This document shows positions 30,014 to 36,298 of a DNA stretch of 36,298 nucleotides, piece after piece. Made by a program: the position numbers and the translations under genes. The stretch lies in NCBI GenBank assembly GCA_019348305.1, contig JAHWJQ010000001.1, positions 1 through 36,298 on the forward strand. The letters run 5' to 3'. The stretch is from Actinomycetota bacterium (lineage in GTDB: Bacteria; Actinomycetota; Acidimicrobiia; Acidimicrobiales; CADCTF01). Within the stretch, counting starts at the first letter, position 1. The number at the start of each line of letters is the position of its first letter. The notes beneath the pieces are model-generated. The model was not told the origin of the DNA. It saw nothing but the letters and a program-made list of their open reading frames with translations, and did not search any database.

Positions 30014-30549
30014 GAGGAGAACCCGACCAACCAGCGACCGCGGAGCTCCACCATCTCGACGGTGATCACCGCCGCCCGGCTGGTGGTCACCGCACCGGTC
30101 ACCTCAACGCGAAGCGCCACGACTGCCCGGAGACCGAGAGCAGCGCCGCGGCTGGGATGTACCGACACCACCCGCGCCACCGCCACCTCCCGGTTGGCGA
30201 CGACTTGGTCCCATTCTCCGCTCGTTGGCGCCCCCGCCCGGTTCTGCAGGACGGCCAGCCACTGGGGGGTGCACAGCGGGGGGAGCTCCGCCAGGTTCGC
30301 AGCCGGCCCTGCGTCGAAGCGGTAGGAGGCGACGGCGCTGGCATAGGCGCGGGCCACCGCCTCAGCTCCGGGCGGCAGTGGCGCGACCTCGGCGTAGCCA
30401 GCGGTGACTGTGGGGCCCGACGTCGACGCCGCCGCACCGCTGGTCGGCGCTGGGGCGGGGCCATCAGCGTGGGACGACCCAGGGGCGGGGGGCCCGCCGC
30501 AGCCACCCAGCAGCCAGCCGGCTGCCACCAGGAACGGGAGCCCTTTCAT
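30010..30549 (-). CDS. Lipoprotein of the T4SS-like locus, possible NTF2/VirB8-like domain
   Basis: This 179-residue protein starts at ATG 30549. A lipobox lies at LLGGC (Cys17), followed by a Pro/Ala/Ser/Thr-rich linker to about residue 50. The domain begins AEAVARAYASAVASYRFD, continues LPPLCTPQWLAVLQN, and ends with strands VALRVEVTG and MVELRGRWLVGFSS. The helix-then-curved-sheet order, with a final RGRWLV strand, resembles the NTF2-like fold of VirB8/TcpC transfer proteins; this is a fold-level guess. It overlaps the NlpC/P60 gene by four bases (ATGA). No Shine-Dalgarno sequence precedes the ATG; the first CCCA-N4-TGGG palindrome abuts it instead. Confidence 0.72.
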   Translation of the reverse strand: MKGLPFLVAAGWLLGGCGGPPAPGSSHADGPAPAPTSGAAASTSGPTVTAGYAEVAPLPPGAEAVARAYASAVASYRFDAGPAANLAELPPLCTPQWLAVLQNRAGAPTSGEWDQVVANREVAVARVVSVHPSRGAALGLRAVVALRVEVTGAVTTSRAAVITVEMVELRGRWLVGFSS

Positions 30550-30551
30550 CG

Positions 30552-30643
30552 CCCACTACTGGGTGGGGACGATCCAGCGACGCGACGGCGAGCCATTCAC
30601 GCGGAGGGTGTCGCGAGCCGGCGGCCCGGGTCCCAGTAGTGGG
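30552..30643. repeat. Paired palindromes CCCA-N4-TGGG in the divergent intergenic region
   Basis: CCCACTACTGGG (30552-30563) and CCCAGTAGTGGG (30632-30643) are exact reverse complements of each other over 12 bases and 80 bases apart start to start. Each is also a CCCA-N4-TGGG palindrome. They lie between the divergent lipoprotein and VirB2-like genes. The first is 2 bases upstream of the lipoprotein ATG, where a ribosome binding site would be. They could be operators for one regulator of both operons, or arms of a long hairpin. Confidence 0.6.
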
Positions 30644-30679
30644 GGCAACCGCTACGACCCGAGGAGGTTCGAAGAGCCC

Positions 30680-30970
30680 ATGCGCCTGGCCCTGGTGCTT
30701 GCCGACATCGTGACCGTCAACCCCACCGCGGCGGGCATGCCCGGCGCCGCCTTCGTGGCCAAGCTGTTGAACTGGCTGGCCCAGGCGGCGCTCTGGTGCA
30801 GCGCCGCCAGCATCCTCTTCGGCGGTGCCGCCTACGGCTTCTTCCGGGAGTCCGGCCACGCCTACAACGCCTCCCGGGGGCGCAACCTGGTCATCGGCGG
30901 CGCGGTGGGCGCCGTCCTGGCCGCCCTGGCCACCACCCTGGTCAACGGCCTCTACTCCGCCGCCGTCTAG
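30680..30970 (+). CDS. Small two-helix membrane protein, VirB2/TrbC-like candidate
   Basis: This 96-residue protein starts at ATG 30680, with GAGGAGG at 30661-30667 (a little far, about 12 bases). It has two membrane helices (LNWLAQAALWCSAASILFGGAAYGFF and NLVIGGAVGAVLAALATTLVNGLY) joined by a short polar, basic loop (RESGHAYNASRGR). Size, two hairpin-like helices and first position in a T4SS-like operon fit VirB2/TrbC-type pilin-like proteins. Sequence alone does not prove the family. The frame is open upstream of the ATG, but that part is not protein-like. The next gene starts 3 bases after the stop. Confidence 0.68.
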   Translation: MRLALVLADIVTVNPTAAGMPGAAFVAKLLNWLAQAALWCSAASILFGGAAYGFFRESGHAYNASRGRNLVIGGAVGAVLAALATTLVNGLYSAAV

Positions 30971-30973
30971 GCG

Positions 30974-31666
30974 ATGAGCCGAGCCTCCCTCGTCGTCCTC
31001 GCCGGCGCCGTGGCGGTGGTGACGGTCGTGGTTGCCAACCGCCACGCTGGGCAGTCTGCGCCTGCAGCTGCGGACCCCTGGCTGGCGTCGTCCGGCACGG
31101 AGCCGATCGTTGCCCCGGCCCCGGCCAGCACCCCGTCTCCGGACCCGGGCCCCACCACGGTGGTGGCCGGGGTGCCCATGGGCTATGCGCACTCCCCGGC
31201 CGGCGCCAAGGCCGCCGCGGTCGAGTTCACCGCGGCGGCAGGGGCGCTGGTGGCCATGGACGAAGCGGACGCCCTGGAGGCCCAGGCCACCATGGCTGCC
31301 GCCGCCGCCGCCGAGGAGTTGGTGGCGTCCCTCAGGGACCAGCTGCGCGAGCTGCGGGAGTCCTTCGCCGGCCCCGTCACCTACCGGGTGGCTCCCGTGG
31401 CCACCCGGCTGAGCCCGGTCAGCGCGGACGAGGTGGCAGTCGCGGTGTGGTACGTCGGCGTCGTCGTCGTCGCCGACCTGGGGCCGTACGAGGACTGGCG
31501 CACCGTGCGCTACCGCCTGGTGTGGGAGCGCGACGACTGGCGGGTGGCGGCCGAGTCCGACACCCGTGGCCCCCGTCCCACTGCGCCGCCGGGGGCCGAG
31601 CCCACCCCGCCCGCTGAGTTCGCCGCGGCGCTGGCCGGCTTCACCGGCCCGGGCGAGCTGCGATGA
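30974..31666 (+). CDS. Membrane-anchored secreted-domain protein of the T4SS-like locus (VirB8/TcpC-like candidate)
   Basis: This 230-residue protein starts at ATG 30974. One N-terminal membrane helix (SLVVLAGAVAVVTVVVANRH) precedes a Pro-rich linker and an external domain. The domain begins MGYAHSPAGAKAAAVEFTAAAG, continues through an Ala/Glu-rich helix (ADALEAQATMAAAAAAEELVASL), and ends with strands (VAVAVWYVGVVVVADL, VRYRLVWERDDWRVAAES). This helix-then-sheet layout with a final ..W.R.V..W....W.V strand fits an NTF2-like/VirB8-type domain. It overlaps the VirB6-like gene by ATGA. The VirB8 role is inferred from layout and context. Confidence 0.7.
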   Translation: MSRASLVVLAGAVAVVTVVVANRHAGQSAPAAADPWLASSGTEPIVAPAPASTPSPDPGPTTVVAGVPMGYAHSPAGAKAAAVEFTAAAGALVAMDEADALEAQATMAAAAAAEELVASLRDQLRELRESFAGPVTYRVAPVATRLSPVSADEVAVAVWYVGVVVVADLGPYEDWRTVRYRLVWERDDWRVAAESDTRGPRPTAPPGAEPTPPAEFAAALAGFTGPGELR

Positions 31667-33066
31667 GCCCGGTGGTGGCGACCACGGTGCCCAACCCCCT
31701 CGAGGCGGTGGCCGACGGGATCGGCGGGGTGGCCGGCGGAGGGGCGGGTGCCGTCGGCTCGTCGGTGCTCGATGCCGTGGGTGACGCCATGGCCCGGGCT
31801 TTGGCCGACGCCGCGGGCAGGGCCGCCGACGGGGTGGTGCAGTTCCTCACGAGCGCCAGCGGGCCCAGCTTCGACCAGGGCTGGTGGGCCGGCCCCCGGG
31901 CCCAGTCCCTCGTCACCTCGGTGGGGCTCCTGGCCGCCGCCCTCATGGTGGCCTTTTTGTTCCTGGCCCTGCTCCAGGGCCTCCTGGCCGGCGAGCCCGG
32001 GGCCATGGTGCGGGCCGCGGTGGTCGAAGTGCCGGTGTCGGTGGCGGCCACGGTGGTGCTGGTGGCGGTGACCCAGCTGCTCCTGGGCATCACCGACGGC
32101 GCCTCGGCCATGGTGCTCGAGGGAGCGCCCGGGGACCTGGGCCGGTTCCTCTCCGGCTTCGGCCAGGTCGCCAACGTGGCCAGCCAGGGCCTGTTGGGCG
32201 TGGTGCTGGTGGTGGTGTTCCTCGTGGGGGCGCTGCTGGTGTGGGTGGAGCTGGTAGTGCGCTCCTCGCTCATCTACCTGCTGGTGGCCTTTGCCCCCCT
32301 GACCCTGGCCGCCCGGGTGTGGCCGGGGACCCGGGGCGCGTTCCGAAAGCTGTGCGAGCTGGGCGTCGCCCTCATCGTGTCCAAGTTCGCCATCGCCCTG
32401 GCCCTGGGCCTCGGCGCCGCGGCGCTGGCCGGCGGCGGGCCCAACGACGCCGGGGTGGCCCCCGGGGCGGGGATGGCGCTGGGGGGCCTGCTCACCGGCG
32501 GGTCGCTCATGCTGGTGGCCGCCTTCACCCCGTTCGTGGTGTTGCGCCTGCTCCCGGTGCTGGAGGGCGCGGTGGTGGCCCAGGGCATCAGCCGCTCCCC
32601 GGGTCGCGCCGCCCAGACCGGCATGCAGGGCGCCTACTACGCCGACGGACTCAAGCGCATGGCCGCCAGCCACCGGGGACCGGTCTCCAGAGGGTCTTCT
32701 TCTGCCAGCCCGCCGGGCGGCGGGGCCGGCCCCGGTGGGGCGGGTGCCCCACCCGGACCGGGTCGTCCACCGGGAGGGGCCGGGCGGGGCCCGGGCGGCG
32801 GGCCTGCGGGGGCCGGGCCGGGCAGGGACTCGCCGCCACCGGCGGGGGCGGGCAGCAGGGGAGGTGCCGGTGGGGCGGGTGCCGGGGCCGGTGCGGGTGG
32901 GGCGGCCCGGGGGGCCACCGGTGGGGCGGGTGCCGGGCCGGCGGCTGCTGCGGTCGCGGTGCCGGTGGGTGTGTCCAAGGCCGCCACCACCCGGGCCCGC
33001 GGGGTTTCCCAGACTCCCCGAGGCGGGGGCACCGACGGCGCGCCCCAGTGGCCGAGGCCGACATGA
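31663..33066 (+). CDS. VirB6/TrbL-like polytopic membrane protein with Gly/Pro-rich tail
   Basis: This 467-residue protein starts at ATG 31663 (ATGA overlap). About six membrane helices lie at residues 85-112, 120-146, 176-200, 203-219, 237-260 and 272-300. The segment SSLIYLLVAFAPLTLAARVWPG is typical of VirB6/TrbL proteins, which form the inner membrane channel of type IV secretion systems. From about residue 345 the protein becomes a low-complexity Gly/Pro/Ala/Arg tail encoded by repeated GGTGGGGCGGGTGCC-like units at 32736-32935. The tail is likely cytoplasmic and may mediate contacts. It overlaps the next gene by ATGA. Confidence 0.8.
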   Translation: MSPVVATTVPNPLEAVADGIGGVAGGGAGAVGSSVLDAVGDAMARALADAAGRAADGVVQFLTSASGPSFDQGWWAGPRAQSLVTSVGLLAAALMVAFLFLALLQGLLAGEPGAMVRAAVVEVPVSVAATVVLVAVTQLLLGITDGASAMVLEGAPGDLGRFLSGFGQVANVASQGLLGVVLVVVFLVGALLVWVELVVRSSLIYLLVAFAPLTLAARVWPGTRGAFRKLCELGVALIVSKFAIALALGLGAAALAGGGPNDAGVAPGAGMALGGLLTGGSLMLVAAFTPFVVLRLLPVLEGAVVAQGISRSPGRAAQTGMQGAYYADGLKRMAASHRGPVSRGSSSASPPGGGAGPGGAGAPPGPGRPPGGAGRGPGGGPAGAGPGRDSPPPAGAGSRGGAGGAGAGAGAGGAARGATGGAGAGPAAAAVAVPVGVSKAATTRARGVSQTPRGGGTDGAPQWPRPT

Positions 33067-34700
33067 GCGGGCGCACCTACCGCCTGAGCCCCCCCGACCG
33101 CACCGGCGCGCTGTTGGGCCTGGGAGGCCCCCAGGTCATGGTGATGGGCGCCGGGCTGTTGGCCGCGGTTGCCGCCCGCTCGGCCGGTGCGCCGACACCG
33201 GTGGTGGTGCTCCCGTTGGCTGTCGGCGTGGCCGTGGGCCTGGCGCGGGTGGGGGGACGGCCACTGCTGGAGGTGACGCCCCCGGCGCTGGCCTGGGCGG
33301 CCGTGGTCCTCGGGCGCCGGCGCCGCTGGCTGGCCCCGGTGTCGGAGATGGGGATGCACCCCGACGCCGGCCCCGCCCTGCCGCCACCGCTGGACGGACA
33401 GGTCCTCCTGGCCGTGGATCCGCCCGCCAACTGTGCACCCGGGTGGCACGACAAGATCGCCGTGGTCCACGACCGGGGCGGCGGGAGCCATCGGTTGGCG
33501 CTGGTGTTGGTGGCCACCGGCTCGGCCCTGGCCGTGGCCGCCCTCGGCCAGCTCCTCCTGGCTGGCGCCGTGGCGGGCGCCGGGGCGGTGCTGGCCCTGG
33601 TCAGCGGGCAGGGGAGCGACACCTACTCCGCCACGTTGCGCGTCAGCGGTGCGGCCTTCGATCTGGCCGAGGGAACCGAGCAGGACCGCCTGGTCGCCCT
33701 GTGGGGGAACGCCCTGGGTGCCTTCTGTCGGGAGCGGGCACCGGTGGCGTGGGTGCGCTGGGCCCAGTTCGCCGCCCCGGCAGGGATCGAGGAGCACCTG
33801 GCCTACCTGGCCGAGCACGGCCACGACGACGCCACCGACCCGGCCGTCGCCTCTTACCGCTCGCTGGTGGCCGCCGCCGGCCCGGCCGCCACCCGCCAGG
33901 AGGTGCTGGTGACGGTGACCGTCGACGCCTTCCGGGTGGTGGCCGGCACCGGCCCTGGAGCGGAGCGCGGAGGCGCGGCGGTCGAGGTGCTGATGGAGGA
34001 GCTGGCCCTGCTCGCGGCGCGCCTGGAGACGGCGGGGCTGGTCGTGGCCGCGCCGCTGGCGCCCCAGGAGCTGGCCCGGGCCCTGAGGGTCCGCCTCGAC
34101 CCCACCGTGGCCGCCACGCTCGACCGCCGGGGCCGCAGCCTGGGCGAGGTGGCCGGGGTGGTGTGTCCGGCCAACGCCGGGCCCCTGGCCGCCGAGGCCG
34201 ACTGGTCGGGCTGGCGGGTGGACGGGTCGCTGCACCGCTCCTTCCTGGTGGTGGACTGGCCCCGCCTCGCCGTGGCCGCCGACTGGATGGGGGAGCTCTT
34301 GCGGTGGCGGGGGGCGGTGCGCACCGTGGCCGTGGTCTACGAGCCGGTCGCCCCCGCCGCCAGCCGCCGGGCCATCCGCCGGGAGATGGCCAAGCTCGAC
34401 TCCGACGCCGAGCACCGCAGCCGGGCCGGCTTCCGGGTCCCCGCTGCGGTGCACCGGGCGGCCGAGGCGGTGGCCGAGCGAGAGGCCGAGCTGGCCGACG
34501 GCTACCCCGAGCTCGACTACGCCGGCCTGGTCACGCTGAGCGCCCCCGACGCCGGCGCCCTGGCCCGGGCCAGCGCCGCCCTGATCCAGGTGGCGGCCGG
34601 GGTGGGGGTCGAGCTGCGCCCCCTGGACGGCCGCCACGGCGCCGGGGTGGGGGCCTGCCTTCCCCTGGCCCGCGCCCTCGGCCCCCGGGGGCTCGGCTGA
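33063..34700 (+). CDS. SCO6880-like type IV secretion component
   Basis: This 545-residue protein starts at ATG 33063, overlapping the VirB6-like stop. The start YRLSPPDRTGALLGLGGPQVMVMGAGLLAAVAA and the following hydrophobic helix match the PrgI/VirB3-like N-terminus of SCO6880-type proteins. Further on there is a hydrophobic stretch (about 143-178) and an alpha/beta part (WVRWAQFAAPAGIEEHLAYLAEHG; SFLVVDWPRLAVAADWMGELLRW). No Walker motif is present. In actinobacterial loci these proteins precede a VirB4-like ATPase, and together they seem to replace a full-length VirB3-VirB4 fusion. Here the ATPase follows with a one-base overlap (TGATG). I name the family from memory of its pattern. Confidence 0.75.
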   Translation: MSGRTYRLSPPDRTGALLGLGGPQVMVMGAGLLAAVAARSAGAPTPVVVLPLAVGVAVGLARVGGRPLLEVTPPALAWAAVVLGRRRRWLAPVSEMGMHPDAGPALPPPLDGQVLLAVDPPANCAPGWHDKIAVVHDRGGGSHRLALVLVATGSALAVAALGQLLLAGAVAGAGAVLALVSGQGSDTYSATLRVSGAAFDLAEGTEQDRLVALWGNALGAFCRERAPVAWVRWAQFAAPAGIEEHLAYLAEHGHDDATDPAVASYRSLVAAAGPAATRQEVLVTVTVDAFRVVAGTGPGAERGGAAVEVLMEELALLAARLETAGLVVAAPLAPQELARALRVRLDPTVAATLDRRGRSLGEVAGVVCPANAGPLAAEADWSGWRVDGSLHRSFLVVDWPRLAVAADWMGELLRWRGAVRTVAVVYEPVAPAASRRAIRREMAKLDSDAEHRSRAGFRVPAAVHRAAEAVAEREAELADGYPELDYAGLVTLSAPDAGALARASAALIQVAAGVGVELRPLDGRHGAGVGACLPLARALGPRGLG

Positions 34701-36022
34701 TGGCCCGGGCCATGTTCGCCGCGGGCCTCCCGGTCCCCCGTCATCGGGCCACCACGGCCCAGCTGTGCGCCGCCTACCCCTTCCAGGCCGAGGGCGGCCT
34801 GGGGGTGCGGGGTGCCTACCAGGGTGAGTTGGTGTCGGGGGGCGGCGGGTTCTACTTCGACCCCTTCCAGGCCTACACCGACGGCCTGGTGGACAACCCC
34901 AACATGTTGGTGGCCGGACTGCCCCGGGTGGGCAAGTCGGCCACGGTGAAGGCCTTCCTGGCCCGGTGGGTGGGCGCGTTGCGCTCCCCCGGTGGCCTGC
35001 GCCGCTGGGCCGCCATCGTGGATCCCAAGGGCGAGTACGAAGCCCTGGGATCGTTCCTGGGCCTCGACGTGGTGCGCCTCCACCCGGGCGGGACCAGCCG
35101 GCTCAACCCGCTGGACCCGGGTCCTGCGGGGCGCGGGAGCCGCCACGGGGCGCAGTCCGACGAGCAGGTCCGCATCGCCCGCACCACCATGGTGGCGGCC
35201 CTGCTGGCCTCGGTGCTCGACCGCCCCCTGGGCCCCCTCGAGGACGCCGCGCTGGGGTGGGCCGTGGAGGCGCTGGGCGCCCGCACCCCCAACTCCGAGC
35301 CCACGCTGGCCGACCTCGCCGCCCTGCTGGCCCAGCCCACCGCCACCATGGCCGAGCGGGCCGGTCGCAGCCCCGCCGCTCTGGCCGCGGCGGTGGACGA
35401 CGTCCGCCTGGGCTTGGGCAAGCTGTTGGACCGCGAGCTGCGGGGGATGTTCGACGGGCCCTCAACCGTGCGGGTCGACTGGTCGGGGCGGGGGCTGGTG
35501 TTGGACCTGTCCTCGGTGCGCCACAACCACGCGGCGCTGGCTCTGGTCATGATCGCCACCACCGGCTGGCTGCAGTCCGCCCTGGCCGTTCCCGAAGGAG
35601 GCGAGACCCCCCGCCGTTACCAGGTCGTCGACGAGGCCTGGGCGCTGCTGGGCGACGTACGCACCGCGCAGTACCTGCAGGGGTGCTGGAAGCTGTGCGG
35701 CGCCTACGGCGTGGCCAACATCGCCGTCACCCACCGCCTGTCGGATCTGCGCTCCCAGGCCGACGACGGCACCACCACCGCCAAGGTGGCCATGGGACTC
35801 TTGGCCGACACCGACACCCGAGTGCTGCTGCGCCAGTCGAGTGACCAGGTCCCCGACGCCGTTGGCCTGCTCGGGCTCAGCCCGGCCGAGGCCTACGTAG
35901 TCCAGACCCTGGAGAAGGGCCAGGCCCTGTGGAAGGTCCGCGACCACCCGGTCGTGGTCCAACAGGTGATCTCGGAGCGGGAATGGGCTTTCTGTGGGAC
36001 CGATGGCCTGCTGGTGGTCTGA
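34700..36022 (+). CDS. VirB4-like ATPase of the T4SS-like locus
   Basis: This 440-residue protein starts at ATG 34700, sharing one base with the previous stop. The start of the P-loop region reads NPNMLVAGLPRVGKSATVKAFL, with Walker A GLPRVGKS at residues 73-80. It is followed by WAAIVDPKGEYEALG and RLNPLDPG, both typical of VirB4/TraC-type ATPases. Walker B is RYQVVDEAW with Asp311-Glu312, and a later VTHRLSDL helix carries the sensor-like segment. It lacks the N-terminal domain of full VirB4, which the preceding SCO6880-like protein probably supplies. It powers assembly or transport at the cytoplasmic face of the membrane. Confidence 0.88.
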   Translation: MARAMFAAGLPVPRHRATTAQLCAAYPFQAEGGLGVRGAYQGELVSGGGGFYFDPFQAYTDGLVDNPNMLVAGLPRVGKSATVKAFLARWVGALRSPGGLRRWAAIVDPKGEYEALGSFLGLDVVRLHPGGTSRLNPLDPGPAGRGSRHGAQSDEQVRIARTTMVAALLASVLDRPLGPLEDAALGWAVEALGARTPNSEPTLADLAALLAQPTATMAERAGRSPAALAAAVDDVRLGLGKLLDRELRGMFDGPSTVRVDWSGRGLVLDLSSVRHNHAALALVMIATTGWLQSALAVPEGGETPRRYQVVDEAWALLGDVRTAQYLQGCWKLCGAYGVANIAVTHRLSDLRSQADDGTTTAKVAMGLLADTDTRVLLRQSSDQVPDAVGLLGLSPAEAYVVQTLEKGQALWKVRDHPVVVQQVISEREWAFCGTDGLLVV

Positions 36023-36298
36023 GTGATACCCGCCGGGGGCGAACCCGCCGTAAGGGCGGCTGTCGCTCACCAGGAGAGCCGGGCCACAATCATCGCCCCG
36101 GCGGTGCTGGAAGAACGCCGGGAGGCCCGGGACGGGGCGGGGGCCAGGGCGACGGTGGCGGCACCGCTGCGCGCAGCGCCCGGCATCCCGGGCACGGCGC
36201 GGCCACCAGGGAGGCGCAACCTCATCGTGCGCGTCGACGCCACCACGCCCGACACCGCCGTGGGCCAGGGTGCGAACGCGCCCCCACGGCGGCTCGCC
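36023..36298 (+). CDS. Possible further operon gene, runs off the window
   Basis: GTG 36023 immediately follows the VirB4-like stop (TGAGTG) and opens a frame that stays open to the window end (at least 92 residues). Third codon positions are strongly G/C, and the composition is Ala/Arg/Pro-rich (EPAVRAAVAHQESRATIIAPAVLEE, then NLIVRVDATTPDTAVG). A small hairpin (CCGCC-GTAAG-GGCGG) lies near its start. A frame on the other strand (36067-36255) competes. No domain is recognised, so this is a tentative call resting on position and codon use. Confidence 0.4.
   Translation, partial: MIPAGGEPAVRAAVAHQESRATIIAPAVLEERREARDGAGARATVAAPLRAAPGIPGTARPPGRRNLIVRVDATTPDTAVGQGANAPPRRLA

Noticed and set aside
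32637..34637. 666-residue minus-strand frame opposite the T4SS genes
   Set aside because: Gly/His/Gln-rich antisense shadow; the plus strand carries coupled T4SS-like genes.
1..36298. CRISPR arrays, tRNA or rRNA genes, insertion sequences
   Set aside because: I saw no regularly spaced repeats, no cloverleaf-like gene with an intact T-loop sequence and no transposase-like protein. A dedicated scan would be needed to exclude degenerate cases.

Overview
The window comes from a high-GC bacterium, most likely an actinobacterium. Acidimicrobiia would fit, but that is an inference from gene content and codon use. The evidence is strong G/C at third codon positions, GTG starts packed into GTGA stop/start overlaps, a secretin-less Tad (Flp) pilus locus of Gram-positive type, a LysM/BTAD-type regulator, and a T4SS-like locus with an actinobacterial SCO6880-type protein. 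No tRNA, rRNA, CRISPR array or transposase was recognised.

Region 1 (1-9995) is a Tad pilus/secretion operon. It holds a partial PKD-like protein, a SAF-domain CpaB-like protein, a MinD/CpaE-like ATPase with an altered P-loop, CpaF, TadB, TadC, a 75-residue Flp-pilin-like peptide and three TadE/TadG-like pseudopilins. Most neighbours overlap by 1-4 bases, so they are probably translationally coupled. The operon is followed by a 1026-residue protein that joins extracellular LysM domains, a membrane segment and a C-terminal winged-helix/BTAD regulator.

Region 2 (about 10200-25330) is an accessory region rich in secreted and surface proteins. It contains a small membrane protein with a probable leaderless start, a decayed metallo-beta-lactamase-like gene, a secreted parallel beta-helix protein and a polytopic membrane protein. 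Three coupled or adjacent secreted proteins with C-terminal membrane anchors follow: a small beta-sandwich-like protein, a double beta-propeller (YCF48 + IPT + Kelch), and a YCF48 + four-IPT protein. Next comes an FtsH protease with an unusual pore loop. On the minus strand lie a cupredoxin lipoprotein coupled to an anchored BNR/Asp-box propeller, and a small secreted protein. The number of anchored propellers around one FtsH suggests an uncharacterised cell-surface module.

Region 3 (about 25480-28580) has lower coherence. It holds an unknown gene with a frameshift, an ECF-like sigma factor also split by a frameshift, a helix-turn-helix-like partner overlapping it, and a divergent coiled-coil membrane protein.

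Region 4 (28577-36298) is a T4SS-like (conjugation-type) locus. A minus-strand operon encodes a lipoprotein, a transglycosylase + NlpC/P60 wall hydrolase and a small unknown protein. A divergent plus-strand operon encodes a VirB2-like peptide, a VirB8/TcpC-like candidate, a VirB6/TrbL-like protein, an SCO6880-like protein and a VirB4-like ATPase, then an open reading frame running off the window. An 80-bp-spaced pair of CCCA-N4-TGGG palindromes sits between the two operons.
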